DNA of 64,000 bases from NCBI RefSeq assembly GCF_003807585.1, contig NZ_RMBX01000010.1, positions 265,235 to 329,234 of the forward strand. Direction: 5' to 3'. Position 1 is the stretch's first letter. Each line of letters starts with the position of its first letter. Both the position numbers and the translations under genes were made by a program. The notes below the pieces were generated by a model. The model was not told where the DNA came from. It saw only the letters and a program-made list of their open reading frames with translations, and did no database searches. This DNA is from Chitinophaga barathri (GTDB lineage Bacteria; Bacteroidota; Bacteroidia; Chitinophagales; Chitinophagaceae). Shown piece by piece: positions 34,001 through 44,600 of this stretch.

Positions 34001-34765
34001 TTATTCATCTTCGAACATCAGCGGGGCGTTTTCTACCGCCGGTTTTTTACGGCGTTTGTCCAGCGTGTAATAAAAGAACAGCCGGATGGTGTGGTTCCTG
34101 TTGTAACTCTGCCCGCCCGCATTCTGCTGGAACACCAGCATGTACCCGCAATCGTAGCTCCATCCTTTACCGATATTCTGGCGGATGCCGCCAAAAAGCC
34201 TCACCTGGTCAAAGGTATTATAGACGATCGATTTCCCGAACTGTATGAGCACTTCATTGGCAAAACTCAACTGCGGTACCCGGGGTTTGCTGCTCAGCGG
34301 CACCCCGATGCTGATCAGGTAACGCAGCCTGTCCGAAAAGGCAAATTTGCCGGTGCTCTGGTCGTTCTCTATCACTTCCCGCCAGCGGTGCTCGTTGCGG
34401 AAGCGGTTCAGTATGCCCACTTTCCCGATGGCGGAACTGTAGATCACCTGCTCGTAGAGGCGGTTCTCGTCCGCGAATGTGCTCCAGCCCTCGCGGGTGG
34501 GCGCCAGCCACATATGCGCGTAACCCGCTACCAGCGAGAGATTGTCCGTCACCCAATAACTCGCTCCGCCCCTCACGAAATAAAAGCTCGGGTCCGCAAG
34601 GTAGTTGTTGCGCCGCACATGTACATCGGCAATGCTTCCCCAGCGGTCGCTCAAACGCATGGTGCTGTTTACGGACACCCATACCTGCTGCTGGTCATTG
34701 ACCTGCTTTTGAGCGGCCACCCGCAGGCAGCAAATCAATAAAGGAATGAATAAACAATAACGCAT
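34001..34765 (-). CDS. DUF2490 outer-membrane barrel protein
   Basis: From ATG 34765 the product is 254 aa with a signal peptide MRYCLFIPLLICCLRVAAQ; the longer frame from 34831 would bury the signal and is rejected. The mature protein has amphipathic beta strands (LSDRWGSIADVHVRRNNYL, LSLVAGYAHMWLAPTREGW, IGILNRFRNEHRWRE-like RFRNEHR box) and ends with HTIRLFFYYTLD, typical of DUF2490, an about 12-strand outer-membrane barrel of unknown role. A Lys/Arg-rich tail (KRRKKPAVENAPLMFEDE) follows the last strand. Confidence 0.85.
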   Translation of the reverse strand: MRYCLFIPLLICCLRVAAQKQVNDQQQVWVSVNSTMRLSDRWGSIADVHVRRNNYLADPSFYFVRGGASYWVTDNLSLVAGYAHMWLAPTREGWSTFADENRLYEQVIYSSAIGKVGILNRFRNEHRWREVIENDQSTGKFAFSDRLRYLISIGVPLSSKPRVPQLSFANEVLIQFGKSIVYNTFDQVRLFGGIRQNIGKGWSYDCGYMLVFQQNAGGQSYNRNHTIRLFFYYTLDKRRKKPAVENAPLMFEDE

Positions 34766-34834
34766 AAGCGGAATTCCGGCCACTGGATTAACAACTATAG
34801 GGGGTAAATGGTTGTGGCGATCCTTCCACAATAA

Positions 34835-35266
34835 CTATTTCAGTTTGATGATGAGGGTCTTGTTTTCCCCGTTCACTTCAAAGGCCGCTTCCTTAAAATC
34901 AGCCGGCCGCATAGCAGGCGTTACGTTGTTGGAGAAGCCGTATTTTTCTTTGGGTTTGCCTACGACGGAAAGGTCCAGGTCTTCGTTCCCGTTCTCGTCC
35001 AGGAAAGTGGAAATGGCGTAGGTGCCGCTGGGCACTTTGTCAAAATCCACGGTGATCTCGCTCTGGTCCTTTACCGGCACAATCTTTACCAGCGCCGTTT
35101 TCCGTGGTTTCATAAAAGTCTCCTGGTCCGTATACCAGCCGATATACAGTTTGCCTGCTTTATTATCCAGGTTAGTGACTTTTATTTTGTATTGAGCCTG
35201 CGCAAAGGCGGATGAGGCTGTGAAAAATAAACAGGCAAAGCTGAGGGTAAAGAGTTTCCGGGTCAT
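34835..35266 (-). CDS. DUF2141 secreted protein
   Basis: A 143 aa protein with a signal peptide ending AFAQ (residues 1-22) and one Ig-like DUF2141 beta-sandwich: YKIKVTNLDNKAGKLYIGWY, VDFDKVPSGTYAISTFLDEN, GNEDLD and YGFSNNV, the last being the family hallmark (GxSN). It is periplasmic or surface-exposed and of unknown function. It lies 69 bp upstream of the DUF2490 gene on the same strand, so they may be co-expressed envelope proteins. Confidence 0.88.
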   Translation of the reverse strand: MTRKLFTLSFACLFFTASSAFAQAQYKIKVTNLDNKAGKLYIGWYTDQETFMKPRKTALVKIVPVKDQSEITVDFDKVPSGTYAISTFLDENGNEDLDLSVVGKPKEKYGFSNNVTPAMRPADFKEAAFEVNGENKTLIIKLK

Positions 35267-35355
35267 GGTTTCTTTTATGGATATACGTCGAAAATATTGT
35301 ACCAGTTTGTATGGTCTGCGTTTTGTGGGAGGTTCTGTAACTAAAAACCCATTTT

Positions 35356-35772
35356 ATGGCAAAGTATTCAGAAAAAGCGGGTGACAAGGTGGAGCGCGCG
35401 ATGCATGAAATGAAGGAAGGAAAGTTGAAGATGGGCCGGAGCGGCAAAAAAGTGACCAGCCGTAAACAGGCGATCGCCATCGGCCTCAGCGAAGCCCGTG
35501 AAGAAGGCGCCAAGGTGCCCAAAAAAGCGGCTGCCCGGAAAGGAGGTGCTAAAAAGGCGGCGGCAAAAGGAGGAACCAGGAAAAAGACTGCTGGTAAAAA
35601 AGCCGCTACCCGCAAAGGCGCCGCAAAAAAAGCGGCCACAAAAGGCAGAACAAGAACAACAGCATTAAAGGCCGCTACCAAAAGCGCCACCCGTAAAACC
35701 GCTACCAAAAAAGCAGGTGCTAAAAAGTCAACAGCCAAACGCGCTACGCGTAAAAGAGCGGCACATGCCTGA
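35356..35772 (+). CDS. DUF6496 protein with histone-H1-like Lys/Ala tail
   Basis: A 138 aa, extremely basic protein. Residues 1-53 (KYSEKAGDKVERAMHEMKEG, then KKVTSRKQAIAIGLSEAREE) form the DUF6496 domain. Residues 54-138 are low-complexity AKKA/TRKA/ATKK repeats, like the C-terminal tail of eukaryotic histone H1, AlgP and bacterial Hc1. The tail should bind DNA or RNA by charge and is probably nucleoid-associated. The repeats are encoded by varied codons, so they are selected at protein level. The gene is alone between a divergent DUF2141 gene and a convergent UbiA gene. Confidence 0.85.
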   Translation: MAKYSEKAGDKVERAMHEMKEGKLKMGRSGKKVTSRKQAIAIGLSEAREEGAKVPKKAAARKGGAKKAAAKGGTRKKTAGKKAATRKGAAKKAATKGRTRTTALKAATKSATRKTATKKAGAKKSTAKRATRKRAAHA

Positions 35773-35918
35773 TAAGCCGCCAGGCGATCCATTGCCGGAA
35801 TACGGCTTATGCCCGGAAATCATCTCCGGCAGTAAAATATACCGCCGCGTACCGCTGAGCAATGTCTGATATCCCGGGCGGCTGTAACGCCCGCCCGGGA
35901 TATTGACTGTAAAAGGTA

Positions 35919-36830
35919 TCATCCCTTCGGGATAAAACAGATCAGCGGAATGGTGACGATAAACAGGTATACAAACCAGTGATAGGTCTTATCATCATCC
36001 TTCGGCGACTTGTACAGCCACAGCCGCAGCGCCACCCACCAATGCCAGAGCACCTCCCCGATCACGATACCGGTGAGCAGTTTGTTGCTGAAGATCTCCT
36101 GCACGCCCGTCTGCGTCAGCAAAATGCAGAAATATACCAGCGGTGAGAACAGGAAAAAGTAAACGCTCAGCAGTATTCTCGCAGTGGTGTCACCCACGGC
36201 AAGCGGCAGCGTTTTACGGCCCATAATGGCATCGCCCACCTGGTCGCGCATATCCTGCAAAGGCAGGCCCAGACCGGCCCACAGGCTGATCACGATAATG
36301 TAGGCCCATACATTCCCGTTCACCGGTTCCACGATATTCCATTCCGCCGCCAGCAGGGTGACCGTACCCAGCGAAATACACACCACGTTTTTGGTGAACC
36401 AGTGATTGCTGAAACCCCATTTGCACAGCATCTGCGTGACGATCATCCAGGCGATGGCCAGCCAGAGCAATTGCAGGCATACCGCCACGATGAGGAACAG
36501 GATGCTGTATACCACAAACCGTTTCCTGGTTTCGGCTTCCGTCACCAAACCCTGTACCAGCGGCCTGTCTGGCTTGTTGATGCGGTCCTCTTCGATAGAG
36601 TTCACCTGGTTGGCGATGCAGAAGGTGAGGATGTACAGGATGGTGTAAAGCAGGGAAAAGACGAAATACAGCGGGAAATCGTCTACCGGTTTGTTGTGGT
36701 AAACCCAGGCGCTGGTGAAGGTGATGAGGCAGGGGATCACCGTATCCCAGATGTCGTTGTTGATGAAGCGCCAAATGATGTAGAGCTCCCTTACAGAAGC
36801 GGTTACTGCCGATTTACATAGGTAGATCAT
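35919..36830 (-). CDS. UbiA-family prenyltransferase or terpene-cyclase-like membrane enzyme
   Basis: A 303 aa integral membrane protein with about eight helices. The first aspartate-rich motif is NQVNSIEEDRINKPDRP (residues 74-90): relative to the usual NDxxDxxxDxxNxPxRP, the second and fifth positions are Gln and Ser and only Asp82 and Glu80/81 remain. The second motif DMRDQVGDAIMGRKTLP is intact (Asp193, Asp196, Asp200). The family transfers prenyl groups using Mg2+, but members with an NQ...EED first motif include UbiA-type terpene cyclases, so cyclisation is possible. No quinone-biosynthesis gene is nearby. Confidence 0.85.
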   Translation of the reverse strand: MIYLCKSAVTASVRELYIIWRFINNDIWDTVIPCLITFTSAWVYHNKPVDDFPLYFVFSLLYTILYILTFCIANQVNSIEEDRINKPDRPLVQGLVTEAETRKRFVVYSILFLIVAVCLQLLWLAIAWMIVTQMLCKWGFSNHWFTKNVVCISLGTVTLLAAEWNIVEPVNGNVWAYIIVISLWAGLGLPLQDMRDQVGDAIMGRKTLPLAVGDTTARILLSVYFFLFSPLVYFCILLTQTGVQEIFSNKLLTGIVIGEVLWHWWVALRLWLYKSPKDDDKTYHWFVYLFIVTIPLICFIPKG

Positions 36831-36925
36831 AAAACTGTTAACTCAGGTGGAGAATAAAAGACTGTCCTCCTCTAAAATTAATCAATTTTAGCAGCAAAAG
36901 GGGGTGATTATTGCGCGGGTTGGGC

Positions 36926-38668
36926 TTATCCGGCTACCTGTTTAAAACGGGCGGGCAGGTATTTTTCCAGCAGTTTGTGAAGATCGGCGTAGAGGAAGGG
37001 TTTCACGAGATAGTCATTTGCACCGGCCTGTATCATTTCTTCGCGTGCTTCGTTGAAAGCGTCTCCGGACGCGATGATCACGGGTATATGCCGGAACGCT
37101 GGCATGGCGCGCACGCGGGTGAGTACGTCTTTGCCCTGTATACCGGGCAGGTGGGAATCTGTTATCACCAGGTCCGGATGAGTGCCTTCCAGCAGCGTGA
37201 GGCCTTCTTCCCCACTGTCTGCCAGGATCGTTTCCGCACCTGCTTCCGACAGGAATTTGCGGATCACATGGCCGCTGAACAGGTCGTCTTCGATGATGAG
37301 CACTTTATAACCGCTGAACTCTCCGGCTCTCGGCATAATGCTGCCGGTCTCGGTAAGCTGCGCCACGGCTGGCTTCAGCGGGATGTGGAACCTGAACTGG
37401 ATCTGCTCTCCCTTGTTTTCCACGACGATCTTGCCGCCCAGCAGCTCCACGAGGTGCCGGGTGATCTGCAACCCAAGGCCGGTGCCTTCCACCTGGCTGT
37501 TGCGCTCCGCCTCAAAAGGCTGGAACACTTTGTCCAGCTGCTCGGCCCGCAGATGCCCTTCGTTTTTCACATAACAGTACAGCTGTTGGTCTTTCTGCTG
37601 GAAACGCACTTCCACGCTGGATCCGGGCGTGGCGAACTTCACGGCGTTGCTCAGCAGGTTGTTGATGATCTTGGTGATGAAAATATGATCGGTCTGGATG
37701 TATTCGGGAATAGTAGGGTCTATGGCCAATTGTATGCGCACCTTGCGGGTGGCGGCCACATACCGGTTGAGGGCCACGCAGCTTTCCACGCTTTCCCGCA
37801 GGCTGATGCCTTCCAGTACCGGCTCACCGTATTTGCCTGATTCGATCTTCGCCATGTCCAGCACATTGTTGATGATCTCACGGGAAAGGAAACTGGCGGC
37901 GTAGAGATAATTGATGTCCTGCTGCAGCTCCGGATCGTCTATCTGCTGTTTGCGGCTATGCAGCAGTTGCGCGATGCCGAACACGGCGTTCAGCGGGGTC
38001 CTGATCTCATGGCTGGTTTCGCGGAGGAACTTGGATTTGGCGGCGTTTGCTTCCTTCAGGGCGCTCAGCAACTGCTGGTTTTCTTTCAGGAACATATCAT
38101 TCTGCCGGATGATAAAAAACGTTACGTAAGCCATCAGCGCAAGCATACCTATCCAGCAGCCCATCTTCACGATCGGTACGATGCCGGGCACCATGTACAT
38201 GGGTTGTACTATGTTAAAATAGTCATTGGCCTGAACGGCTACGATCAGGAAAATGGCGCAGGCCATGGAGATCAGCCTTACTTTCAGGTTCTTGAATACG
38301 AGGAACGAAGCCCCGATCAGGAAGGTGAACAGGAATGCGGTGATCAGTTCGATAGGCATCGCATTGCCCAGGATGGAGCCGAAATATATACCAAAAGTGC
38401 AGTGGATCAGTAATGTGGCCACGCTGGCGGCGTTGTGACGGCGGTAATGGTTGAGGGTGATTACGCCGGCAAAGCAGCACATCTCCAGGATGGAGGGGAT
38501 CAGTATCAGCAGGCTGTGGGTGTACCAGTAAAGGAACGCACTAACGAGGCCCACCATAAAGGCGGTCAATAAAGATAGCGTGTTGATGATAACGATGGAA
38601 CGCCTCGCCCTGGAATCTCCCACTTCTGCTGTACCTGCGTTCAGTATCCTTTGTATAAGTTTTTTCAT
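36926..38668 (-). CDS. Hybrid sensor histidine kinase with C-terminal receiver
   Basis: About 580 aa from ATG 38668 (MKKLIQRIL); a further ATG lies 11 codons upstream at 38701. Five to six membrane helices (about residues 25-200) form a sensor without an obvious periplasmic domain. The dimerisation box is SKFLRETSHEIRTPLNAVFG, with the phospho-accepting His at codon 38009-38011. The ATPase holds NNLLSNAVKF and GTGLGLQITRHLVELLGGKI. The receiver (last 125 residues) has DLVITDSHLPG with the phospho-Asp at 37157-37159 and YLVKPF. No output regulator lies next to it; it is divergent from the SusC-like/A2M pair, which it might control. Confidence 0.92.
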   Translation of the reverse strand: MKKLIQRILNAGTAEVGDSRARRSIVIINTLSLLTAFMVGLVSAFLYWYTHSLLILIPSILEMCCFAGVITLNHYRRHNAASVATLLIHCTFGIYFGSILGNAMPIELITAFLFTFLIGASFLVFKNLKVRLISMACAIFLIVAVQANDYFNIVQPMYMVPGIVPIVKMGCWIGMLALMAYVTFFIIRQNDMFLKENQQLLSALKEANAAKSKFLRETSHEIRTPLNAVFGIAQLLHSRKQQIDDPELQQDINYLYAASFLSREIINNVLDMAKIESGKYGEPVLEGISLRESVESCVALNRYVAATRKVRIQLAIDPTIPEYIQTDHIFITKIINNLLSNAVKFATPGSSVEVRFQQKDQQLYCYVKNEGHLRAEQLDKVFQPFEAERNSQVEGTGLGLQITRHLVELLGGKIVVENKGEQIQFRFHIPLKPAVAQLTETGSIMPRAGEFSGYKVLIIEDDLFSGHVIRKFLSEAGAETILADSGEEGLTLLEGTHPDLVITDSHLPGIQGKDVLTRVRAMPAFRHIPVIIASGDAFNEAREEMIQAGANDYLVKPFLYADLHKLLEKYLPARFKQVAG

Positions 38669-38861
38669 CTTGAGCCGGTTATTCGGGATTGCGGTTTTCA
38701 CGTCTGGAATACGGGTTACTGGAATCTGGTCCTTTTTGTCAAGCTAATAAAACAGTTGTAGTGGCAATCCGTTACAAGATACGAAACAGGGTTAAAATCA
38801 TGAAATTAATATCAGAACCGCCCTTCCCCACCCCGGAAATACTATTTTACCCCGGATCAAC

Positions 38862-38912
38862 TCCGCCTCAAGTCCGCATCATCTCCGCTTATCCTTCGAC
38901 TATCCTTTACTT
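38862..38912 (+). repeat. 11-bp-period degenerate tandem array C (unit ATCTCCGCCTC)
   Basis: TCCGC begins at 38862, 38873 and 38884 and the related TTCGA at 38895; TATCC begins at 38890 and 38901. All are 11 bp apart. A further TCCGCTTATC at 38913 is out of register. It lies in the divergent gap between the hybrid kinase and the SusC-like gene. Confidence 0.65.
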
Positions 38913-39184
38913 TCCGCTTATCTTCCCTTCAAACGTGCGATAAGGTAATATTACATCATGAATGAATATTGTTATACCGTAACTAATTAAATATCAATAA
39001 ATAATGCTTTGTTCTGTTGGCGCGTAAAAATGGATTATTGCATTATTAACAGGTTATTTATCCCAGCCCTCTTTAAAACCTGCCTATTCATTTCCGGAGC
39101 AAGCCCTGTTTTAGATCCTTAAAAAAATCCTTTCCCTCTTATGGAATTTTCACCGGGCGTACATCCTTCCCCAAACCGGTATGT
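38913..39184. other. Rest of the kinase/SusC-like divergent intergenic region
   Basis: The 516 bp between 38669 and 39184 hold array C and otherwise AT-rich sequence. I found no exact TAnnTTTG box oriented toward 39185 and no protein-like frame, so the promoter of the SusC-like gene is not identified. Confidence 0.5.
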
Positions 39185-41695
39185 ATGATCCGACTTTTAT
39201 TCCTGTCCCTCTTTTTACCCTCCTGCCTTTTTGCCCAGGAATCCAAAGACTACCTTGCCCTGATCCGTGAAGACGCCGCCGTCCATCCCGCTGTGGATTC
39301 GGCAAGAGACATGCGGCTGGCCACCCTCCGGCTTTTTAAAAGACATAGCCTCTACTCCGAAGTAAAAGCCGTGCGTATCCGCAACGGCAAACTGGAATTT
39401 GTGCGCAACGAGATGCTGCGCCTCACCCTGGGGGGCACCTACAGCGCCGGTTATACCTTCAAACGCGCCGGTGCTTTACCAACCCTCCAGCAGGATTATG
39501 CACAAGGCCGCGGCGGACCGGGCGGGCTCACCTGGCGCGGTGCGGAGACCGGCGAGATGTTCAGCTACGGCCCTGCCCTTTCATCGCTCGAATATGATGG
39601 AAGTGTCTATCCCTATGATGCGGACGGACGGCTGGTGCCCTCCGGCTCAGGCAACGGCAGACCCGCCAAAGCGTATGGCAACAACCTGCTGCGCAACGGC
39701 TCGTTGTTCAACCAGTCCTTCAGCCTCAGCGGCGATCTGAACTCCGTGACCGGGAACATCCTGACCTTCAACGTACGGCTGGGCCACAGCAACGAACAGC
39801 TGATCCTGCCGGAAAACCGCAACACCAGCAGGCAGCTGGACGTCAAACTGAACGCGCACATCCGGAGACTGGAGCTGCGCACGGCTTACCTGCTGCACGA
39901 AGACAATTTTACCAATTCCTCCCGGAACGGTTTCCTGCAAAGGGTATACAGGAACGCCCTGCTCACCCCCGCCAGCTTTGACAATAACTATGGCAGCATG
40001 GCACCCGCTTATGGCGGCAATGCGGACAATCCCCGTTTCCTGCTGGAAAACAACGGGCATTATTTCCGCCGCCAGCAGCAGGGCACGCTGGGATTGCTGC
40101 TGCGCACGGGCAGTTTTAACCTCAAAGCGGTACAGTCCTACGAAGACGTCAACGAAAAAGCCAATGAGAGTTACATGCCCGGCACGGCAGGTTTTCCCGC
40201 CGGGGCCATTACGCTCCGCGATAAACACGACAGGGCTTATTTCCTGCAAACGGAAGCGAGGTATTACCTACCGCGCAACAACTCTGATTTTAACATGGAA
40301 GCCAGCGCCACGTATGTATTTACGGACAACCACAGCACAACAGGCTACCGCCTTGCCGCCATGGAATATGATTACCGGCGCAGTGCGGGAAACCTCACGC
40401 TGCAATACGACATCAAATACAACGACGGCAATAAAATACGCGCGGGCCTTGAGTTAGGCGCGTTTTCCTATTTCTCCAATACCACGAAGGACAACAACCT
40501 GTTCACCCCTATGCTGAACGGGTATTTTATTTTCAACGACTACAACGAAAGCCGCCTGGAGCTGAAAGCAAACCTCTCCTACCGCCAGACCGCCACGGAA
40601 CTGCCGGTGAACAATTCCCTCGCGTATGCAAACCTCCTGCGGTATCCCGTGGAGCAGGTCAACCGTTATCTTCCCAATACCGAAGTGGATGGATTTGACG
40701 GGCTGAACCTCACCAAAATACGCTCCTGGAGCGCGGGCGCTTCGGTTATGTATAAAAATTACGTACGGTTCACCGCTGACATATTCCGCCAGCAGACCCT
40801 GCATGACGTATTCCCCCTGGCGGTGGGCGACCGGCTGGAGCTAAGGAATGCCGGCAGCCATCTCCGCAAAGGCATAGAACTGGAGCTGGAAAAAATGAGT
40901 TCGTACCGGAACAATGCATTTAACACCAGTTTCTCCGCTTCCTTCACCACCTGGAAACATACGGTCACGGCCGTTGAAAACGGGTATGACTACACGCCGC
41001 TGGCGGGGTTCAGCGATGTGTACAAGGTGATGGCCAAAGACCAGCCATTTGGCGCCATCATGGGCAGCGCCTGGCTGCGCGATGGCTCCGGCCGCGTGGT
41101 GATAGACACTGATGGTTTCCCTACGGTGGCTCCCGGGCCGAAAATAATCGGCAATCCCATCCCCGACTTTATCGTCAAACTTGAGGATCATTTCAGTTAT
41201 AAGAAGATCAGCCTGCGCAGCACCTTCGAATGGCGTAAAGGCGGTGATGTGTGGAACGGCACCGCCGCTGTACTGGATTATTATGGGCGCTCCGCCCAAA
41301 CAGGCGAACAACGGAATACCAGCGGCTACATTTTCCCCGGCGTGACGGCGGACGGGCATCCGAACACAATCCCGGTAGAATTCTACAACCCGCTGCGGCC
41401 GCTGGATCAGAACCGCTGGGTACGTTACGGCTTTGGCGGCGTGGCGGAAGATTATATCGAAAAAGGCGATTGTATCCGGTTGCGGACCGCGGAACTGTCC
41501 TACTACTGGAACCTGAAAAAGATCATCAGGAAAATAACACTCAGCGCGTCTGTGGGCAATATCATCCTCTGGAAAACATATTCAGGCTCCGATCCGGACC
41601 TCCTGCTGTTCGACCAGCCGAATACCGCCGGGCTGGACTTCTTCCAGCTGCCTTCTCTTCAAACCTATGGTATGCATCTTTCCCTTCAATTCTGA
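39185..41695 (+). CDS. SusC-like outer-membrane barrel lacking the plug domain
   Basis: 836 aa with a signal peptide ending LFAQ (residues 1-19). Canonical SusC proteins are about 1000 aa or more: carboxypeptidase-like domain, plug, then barrel. This one starts at the barrel. After a short leader (SKDYLALIREDAAVHPAVDS) it goes into SusC barrel motifs: YTFKRAGALPTLQQDYAQG near residue 95, AYGNNLLRNGSLFNQSFSLS near 165, SWSAGASVMYKNYVRFTAD near 515, and C-terminal SASVGNIILWKTYSGSDPDL to the terminal aromatic strand HLSLQF. No EVVVVG, DGVP or AIYGSRAANG plug motifs occur. Four bp separate it from the next gene, which does carry those motifs. No SusD is adjacent. Confidence 0.88.
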   Translation: MIRLLFLSLFLPSCLFAQESKDYLALIREDAAVHPAVDSARDMRLATLRLFKRHSLYSEVKAVRIRNGKLEFVRNEMLRLTLGGTYSAGYTFKRAGALPTLQQDYAQGRGGPGGLTWRGAETGEMFSYGPALSSLEYDGSVYPYDADGRLVPSGSGNGRPAKAYGNNLLRNGSLFNQSFSLSGDLNSVTGNILTFNVRLGHSNEQLILPENRNTSRQLDVKLNAHIRRLELRTAYLLHEDNFTNSSRNGFLQRVYRNALLTPASFDNNYGSMAPAYGGNADNPRFLLENNGHYFRRQQQGTLGLLLRTGSFNLKAVQSYEDVNEKANESYMPGTAGFPAGAITLRDKHDRAYFLQTEARYYLPRNNSDFNMEASATYVFTDNHSTTGYRLAAMEYDYRRSAGNLTLQYDIKYNDGNKIRAGLELGAFSYFSNTTKDNNLFTPMLNGYFIFNDYNESRLELKANLSYRQTATELPVNNSLAYANLLRYPVEQVNRYLPNTEVDGFDGLNLTKIRSWSAGASVMYKNYVRFTADIFRQQTLHDVFPLAVGDRLELRNAGSHLRKGIELELEKMSSYRNNAFNTSFSASFTTWKHTVTAVENGYDYTPLAGFSDVYKVMAKDQPFGAIMGSAWLRDGSGRVVIDTDGFPTVAPGPKIIGNPIPDFIVKLEDHFSYKKISLRSTFEWRKGGDVWNGTAAVLDYYGRSAQTGEQRNTSGYIFPGVTADGHPNTIPVEFYNPLRPLDQNRWVRYGFGGVAEDYIEKGDCIRLRTAELSYYWNLKKIIRKITLSASVGNIILWKTYSGSDPDLLLFDQPNTAGLDFFQLPSLQTYGMHLSLQF

Positions 41696-41699
41696 ACTT

Positions 41700-44600
41700 A
41701 TGAAACACTGCTTATTTTTAATCCTGCTCGCCATTTTTATACAACGCCCGGCTCATGCACAATTGTCGGAGTACAGGGGAATGAAGGAAAAAGTATATGT
41801 GCACACCAGCCATGTGTATTACAAACCCGGCGAAACGATGTTCTTTAAAGTATACGTGGTGAAAGCCAATACGCACCGGCCTTCCGGTGTGAGCGGCGTG
41901 GTGCATGTGGATATACTGGCGCCATCCGGCAACGTGGTGCAACAGCTGAAACTGGGTGTAAAAGACGGTTACGCTGAAGGTTCCTATGATTTCACGACCA
42001 CCGCGCCCGGCGGTGTGTACAGGCTGCGGGCCTATACCGCCTGGATGCAGAATGAAAAAGAAAGCCGCTGGTTCACCAAAGAGATCACCCTGCACCGGGT
42101 GGTGGCGCCCCGCGTGCTAATGCAGCTGGAGTTTCCGGGAAAAGGATATGGCCCCGGCAGTGAAGTGACGGCGGACTTTACCATGCGTAACCTGGCCGGC
42201 AAACCCATCACACAACATCCCACCAAATATACGGTGATGCTGGACGGAACATCCGCCGGCAGCGGAAACTTCAATACAGACAAAGACGGCAAAGCAAAAA
42301 TAAAGTTCCGCCTGCCTGAAACGCTGGCGTCCGGTAATGGTTTACTGAATGTGACCGTACAATATGACGCATATACCGAATCCATCTCCCGGAGCATTCC
42401 CATTGTGCTGAATAAGATAGACCTGCAGTTTATGCCCGAAGGCGGCACCTTTGTGGAAGGTATTACAGGCGTTGTAGCTTTCAGGGCCGTGAATGAATTT
42501 GGCAAAGCAGCGGATGTAAAAGGCGTCATTACAGACTCCGGGGTTAATATGGTGGCGGAGTTCAGCAGTTATCACTTTGGGATGGGGAAATTTTCCTTTA
42601 CACCGCAGCCCGGCCACCAGTATGTGGCGCACATTACTTCCCCCAAAGGGATCGACCAGCGGTATCCCCTGCCGGTGGCCGCAAAAGAAGGGCTGGCCAT
42701 GCATTTCAGCCGGGACGCTAAAGGCTTGCTGCTTACTTTACATTCCACCCACAGGCAGCGTGTCCGCATAGCGGGTTTCAGCAAGGATGTCTTACATTTT
42801 GAACAAACCGTCGATGTGGATGCGGGCAAAACGGATATGCTGGTGGATACTACCGGTTTCCCCGCGGGCATCGCGCGGTTTACGGCATTGAATGCTGCCG
42901 GGCTGCCGCTGGCGGAAAGAGTAGTGTTCCTGCAGATGAACAAAAAACTGCGCGTTACGCTTACGCCGGATAAAACATCTTATCTCCCCCGCGAAAAAGT
43001 GACCCTGAAAATAAAGACTGAAAATGCCGGTAAACAGCCCATTCCGGCGAACCTCTCCCTCTCCGTGATAGATGACAAACTCTGGACCTTCGCGGACGAT
43101 AAACAGGATCATATCCTGTCGTGGCTGCTCATGAGCTCCGAGCTGAGCGGCAAGGTGGAGGAACCGCTTTTTTATTTCAAAGACGATGAGCCCAAAGCCC
43201 TGCCCGCCCTTGACCTGGTGATGCTCACGCATGGTTACCGTTATTTTGAATACACCAGGGAAGTGGAAGACAGCGGCCGGCTGCGCTACCTGCCGGAACA
43301 GTCGAATGTGCTCAACGGTGTGTTGCAGAACACGCTCAAAGAGCCTGTAGCGGGCGGCGTATATCTCGTGAATGCAAGGAATTCCGGCAGGAACGATAAA
43401 GTGGCGTATATGGAAACGGGGAAAGACGGCACATTTTATTTCTCCGGTCTTGAGCCGCAACAAACCTACTTTGTGGTGGCGGGCTCTTTTAAAAAAGGGG
43501 AAAAGGTACAGGTGAATATCACCAGCAACGGTATCGGAGCCGTGCCTTTGCGAAAGCCCGTTCCGGAAATAACAGCGATCCCTTCCCGAGCCGATACAAT
43601 AGGCCCCCTGGAGGCAATTGCGGCAGGCACAGCTGTGGTAGAGCCGCCTTCCCCCTTAAACCGGCTGGACGGCCGTTCGCAAAACCTGGAAGAAGTAGTG
43701 GTAGTAGCGATGGGCATGCAGCAATCTAAAAGAACGCTGAGCGGCTGCGTATCGATCGTAACAACCACGGACCTGACCACACAATCCACGGTGACGCAGC
43801 AACTGGCGGGCCTTATGCCGGGTGTGCAGGTGGTTCAGCAGGCCAATCCCGGCGCTGGAGATAAAATATTGCTCAGGGGGCAGTCCACGTTCTCCGGCAA
43901 CAACAGCCCGCTGGTGATCCTGGATGGCGTGCCCGTGTCTATGGACAATATGCGGATGGACCCGAATGAAATCAACAACATCACCGTGATGAAGGACCAG
44001 GCCGCGGTAGCAATATATGGCTCCCGTGCGGTGAACGGCGTCATCATTATCGAATCTAAAAGATGGATACAGAAATATATCCGGCTGAACCTATACAAGC
44101 CTTCGTATTACACCACGCAGGAAATATGGCAGAACCTCCCGGTGTTTGCCCTGGCCAAAAAATTCTATACGCCGGTGTACACTTCCACGGAAGCTGCCGT
44201 GAGAGATGATTTCAGGGAAACTATTTACTGGAACCCGGTGTTGCAAACGGACCGGAATGGCGAGGCCACCGTCAGCTTTTATAACTCCGATGCCACCACT
44301 ACATTCAGGGCTATTGCCGAAGGCATTGGTTATACCGGTGCGCCGGGCCGTGCGGAGCTGACTTACAACGCAGCGCATGCGCTGGCAATGGACGCGAAAA
44401 TGCCGCCGGCCTTTACCGTGGGCGATAAGGTACTGATGCCGCTGAACCTGAAAAACAACGGCCCTTCGCCGATGACGCTGCATGCGGTGATAATAGCGCC
44501 GGCAACGGTACAGGTGACCGGCACCGGGCAGGCGGCCGTGTTAAGGATAGATGACAAATATGGGCTGAACCAGCAGGAGTTTGATCTTACGCTGGAAGCG

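Noticed and set aside
34766..34831. Longer start for the DUF2490 protein
   Set aside because: It would place 22 polar residues ahead of a normal signal peptide.
38689..38943. 84-codon plus-strand frame across array C
   Set aside because: Its translation mostly restates the tandem repeat and no family resemblance or promoter supports it.
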